A stretch of 64,000 nucleotides of DNA from Sphagnum compactum (Eukaryota > Bryophyta > Sphagnopsida > Sphagnales), in contig OZ234498.1 in the NCBI GenBank assembly GCA_965153455.1, positions 13,206,001 to 13,270,000 on the forward strand, written 5' to 3'. The notes under the pieces are model-generated. The model saw only the letters and a list, made by a program, of their open reading frames with translations. It made no database searches and was not told where the DNA came from. A program made the position numbers and the translations under genes. Of this stretch, positions 60,700 through 64,000 are shown in pieces (positions within the stretch are counted from its first letter, which is position 1; each line of letters opens with the position of its first letter).

Positions 60700-63600
60700 G
60701 TGGCAGAGAAGTCCTGGATAATTCGATTATGCTTGAGTAATGATTGTTTAAGAGACTCCATATGGCTTATGACTTATTGCAGGAGTTGGGTTCTTCTGGA
60801 GGTTGGGTGGGCTGTTCTACAGTGTAGTAATGTACACTCCAACGGCGCCATTACTTAACCCTCTGCATTAATGATCCCCTCCTCTTAAGCATGGGTTGAA
60901 CTGGCACAGTTTATTGGGTTGCTTCTAAACTTTGTAGGCATCCCAGCGCTAGACAAAATGGGGATCTCTGAGTCCAAATTTATCATTTCCTCCTCTAATT
61001 ACTAGCTTTAAAAGAGGCCTTACTCAAGGAGTTGAAGGTATCAAGTATGAAGGGTAAGTGCTGCTTCACCCTCGCCTCGTCAATGGTCAAACTTACATGT
61101 ATGCTTCAGAATCCAGATACATGCATAGAAATTCATGAGCTAGTTTACCTGAAGTTACTAGGTTCATTCTTCATGAATCTTGAGACACAAGCATTGGATC
61201 TGGACCTTTGTCAATGTCGGTGTTTTTGTGTGTTAACAGCAGAGCCCATATGTAGACAACATGATATGACACCTATTTCAAATTTGGCCTCTTTACTAGT
61301 TGCAGGCTCCTTGTGCCCCCACATGGCCCCCAAAGCATCCAATTTGTGATAGATATGTCATGTCACTAGGGACCGGATTTCCTTTTCATTCCAGGACATT
61401 GGGAATGTTTTCCTTTCCAGACTAATGAATAAGTTATCATGAGATGTAATATACTTTTGTTTGCTTCAGTTTACCTAGTTGCCAAGTGGATCTGGGCCCA
61501 AATAGATTGTAAATTGTGAAAGCCACTTGCTAAGGCCAAAGCCAGGGTGAGAGGAGTAGCCATTTGCAATTTAAGTGAGAGGAGTAGGTGAGAAGCACTA
61601 GTGTCTTATTGAGCTACGCCATTATCAGTATCCCATTACATGATAATGAATCTGTCAACCTTCAGCAATTGAAAAAAATTTGTTGGTGCTGAGTGAGTGG
61701 GTGACTTGAGCAGGCCTCCTTGTAAGTTGCCTCTTTAGAAATTCCTGGAATAATACAGTCCAGTTGGTGGGTGCCTTCCAAGTTCAGAATTTTATTTTAT
61801 TTTTTGCAGTTCTCCCCTTTGATCAACCCACCACAAAAAACTTCTGAAACTTTGAAGACTCCCAGTATAGAAGTATTGGCTCCAAACTTAGAAAAATATA
61901 ACTCTCAATATTCGCCCATCTATAGAGGTTTCAAGAGGACAAGGGTGGGCCAAGCAGATGGGACAAAGTGAGGTGCTATTGGTAACATGCTAGGGAACAC
62001 ATTCAGAACTTGGGGAAAATGTTTGGAACTCATTACAAACTCATGAGAACTCAGTGAGAAATTGATGGGAACATATTGGGTCCAACAGCCCCGACCATCC
62101 CCCAAAAGAATGGGTATATTGATTGTATGCTGCAATTCCTCATTGGCCAAGCAAAATTTCTATTAGCAACTGTGTTCATCACCTATTTTGGCCTAGGCTA
62201 ATGGCAGGTGCATGACTTGTGGGGACAGAGTTGCTTCCTTATTTAGAAACTCCCTGAAATAATACAGCCCCCTCAGTTGCCGCCTCCTTTAGAAAATCCC
62301 AGAAGGATGCATCCTCCTGGAGCTACTGTTTATACAGCACACATAGAGGTATATAATCCATGACACAATCTGCCACTTCCTTTAAAATTATGTAAAGACG
62401 CCAGGACCCTCATCCTCAACATAAGTGTGGGGCTGACAATTAGCAAGAATACCACGAAAATACTCTGACATTCTCAACAGCAGCCTAAACTGATATGACC
62501 CTGAATAGTTTTCAAGGCCCACTTTACATAGAAGTTGAGATACCTTGAGCTATGATTTAATCAAAATCCCATAAACTCGTTTCAAGGTCCATGGAAATTG
62601 GAAAATGGATTTCAAGTGGGCCTGGGTCTCAAGTATGGTGTGAAGTGAGAATGGACTTGTGTTAATGGACCTTCACATTTTATTAATACAAAAAATGGGC
62701 AGTTCATTATTTCATGAAAAGTTCCTATTTCTCACTAGTGCATTGGGCCGCATGCTCCCTTTTTCCTTTCTTGTGTTCCATTTCTTCTTGCTTCACTCCT
62801 TTCTTGTTCTTTTGAATTTCAGCAAGTAGAATCACCATGGATGAGAGGTGAGGGAGGATTCTTGCAATCGTGGTTATATATTGATGTTTGCACATGATGG
62901 TGCAACATATGTTTGATACACAAGCTTTGCATGCTCCCAATGACAAATGGAACAATGCATTCAGTCTGAGATTTTTTTAAACTATGTACATGAACAAGCA
63001 TAATGGTGGGCTTTCAAGAGCCAATTTACAGTGTTGCTAGGTTCTTTACAAAAAAGATGTTCCAGCAAAAAAAATGCAAGTATCACATGTTACATTTTAG
63101 TTTCTTTGTGGAAACTTAGGTATTGGTTGAAAGGGATTGGAAATGTATTGGAAATGAGTTTATGGACTTATGGAAAATACCATGTGAAATTATGAAAGAA
63201 TTTTGTGGATTGGTAAGTCCATTTGCAACAAAATTTTGTTTAATTTCTGAATGAAAAAAGGTTTAAGGTTTTGGCAAGTGAGTTTGTCATGGTGTCCATT
63301 AAGGGTAGAAAGTTTTCTAGGCCAGCTTTGTAGACTTGCACTTTTGGAACTGAAAATGTTGCATAACTGATTTTATGACAGAACCAAAAATTGTACATAG
63401 CCAAAAATGGGTACCGAACTGAAAATGTTCTACTTACGTTAGTTGTTTATATTTAGAACTGAATATTTAGCTTTAACTTCTGACTTCAGTTCCAAATTCT
63501 AAATGTAGGATAAGATTGAGTAACAAGTAGTTTAGAAGATTTTTAGGGATTTTCATTTTCTTCAAGACCCCCACTATTTTCTAAACAGCTTTGAAGCTTT

Positions 63601-64000
63601 TTCTTGGAAGGGGTCAAGGGTTTTTTTTTTGTTTATGCGAATGTAATGTAATTTTTTGCATTTTGAAGCTCTTGGAATGAAAGTAAGTCTTGCTTTTGCT
63701 CAAAGAGTATTTTGTATGTTGTGTTGAAATTTTCTTTCTTACTTGTTGTTTTGTCTACCACCTTTGGAGATGCTACAGAATTATTCATTACAATTTACTT
63801 GTTTTTTTAAGAACATTGGTAGATTATTTGCCTAACTTTTTCCCATGTTTTGACATGAGTATTTGTCATTAACAACAAGCAGACTTGACTTGAGAGTGCG
63901 CAAATCTATATTGATTTTCAATTAAGTACTTAAAACACCTAGGAATTCACAGGGTGGGCCTAATAGTGTCCTTCATATAATAGTTGTTGGATAGATGGTA
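60700..64000. other. intergenic DNA, no gene recognised
   Basis: 60.5-62.4 kb is somewhat less AT-rich. A phrase ttagaaattcctggaataatacag (about 61735) recurs in diverged form at about 62246. The longest frame (105 codons, 61032-61349, plus) shows no domain. Nothing here supports a gene. Confidence 0.45.

Noticed and set aside
61032-61349. 105-codon forward frame in the 61-kb region
   Set aside because: No domain or signal recognised; isolated in repeat-like intergenic DNA.

Overview
This is land-plant nuclear DNA. It is AT-rich, with two multi-exon genes of plant-specific type (a secreted cytokinin dehydrogenase and a subgroup XII bHLH transcription factor), GT-AG introns, CACTA-type transposons, LTR-retroelement remnants and thousands of bases of degenerate repeats. 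I cannot fix the lineage from the sequence. The low gene density and the long bHLH N-terminus would suit a large-genome non-seed plant or gymnosperm, but that is inference.

Layout: 1-6.0 kb is AT-rich with no recognised gene. 6.1-7.36 kb is a GC-richer upstream region holding a G-quadruplex motif, (CTTT)n and (GA)n microsatellites and a decayed-looking reading frame. 7361-10192 (+) is a complete five-exon cytokinin oxidase/dehydrogenase of 566 aa. 10.2-43.5 kb is repeat-dominated: a ~185-bp duplication (11.6-12.1 kb), a MITE-like hairpin family (15.5 and 19.8 kb), a ~2.5-kb element with long terminal inverted repeats (17.08-19.64 kb), duplicated blocks (20.5 and 23.6 kb), an AGGCTA-type array (22.7-23.2 kb), a CACTA element (24452-26147), gag-like retroelement remnants on the minus strand (27.3-30.9 kb), a primer-binding site plus one LTR (32.02-32.35 kb), two tandem arrays (33.0-33.6 kb), a second CACTA element (34036-35257) and a GC-rich block with three perfect hairpins (37.0-37.9 kb). 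43770-46909 (-) is a complete six-exon bHLH gene of 740 aa; a near-perfect 117-nt foldback lies about 100 nt beyond its stop, and a duplicated block lies about 1.4 kb upstream. 49-64 kb is AT-rich intergenic DNA with a third, decayed CACTA-like element (53.3-54.3 kb), a diverged relative of the 37.6-kb hairpin repeat (55.2 kb) and a small inverted-repeat element (60.03-60.68 kb).

The two genes are more than 33 kb apart on opposite strands, and nothing ties them functionally. The most unusual recurring signal is a short tRNA-like module (an A-box-like stretch followed about 30-40 nt later by a B-box-like GGTTCAA core). It occurs at six places, each inside a non-autonomous element or ACCT/AGGCTA array and not in unique DNA. 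The best candidate for a new RNA gene is the foldback at 43552-43668.
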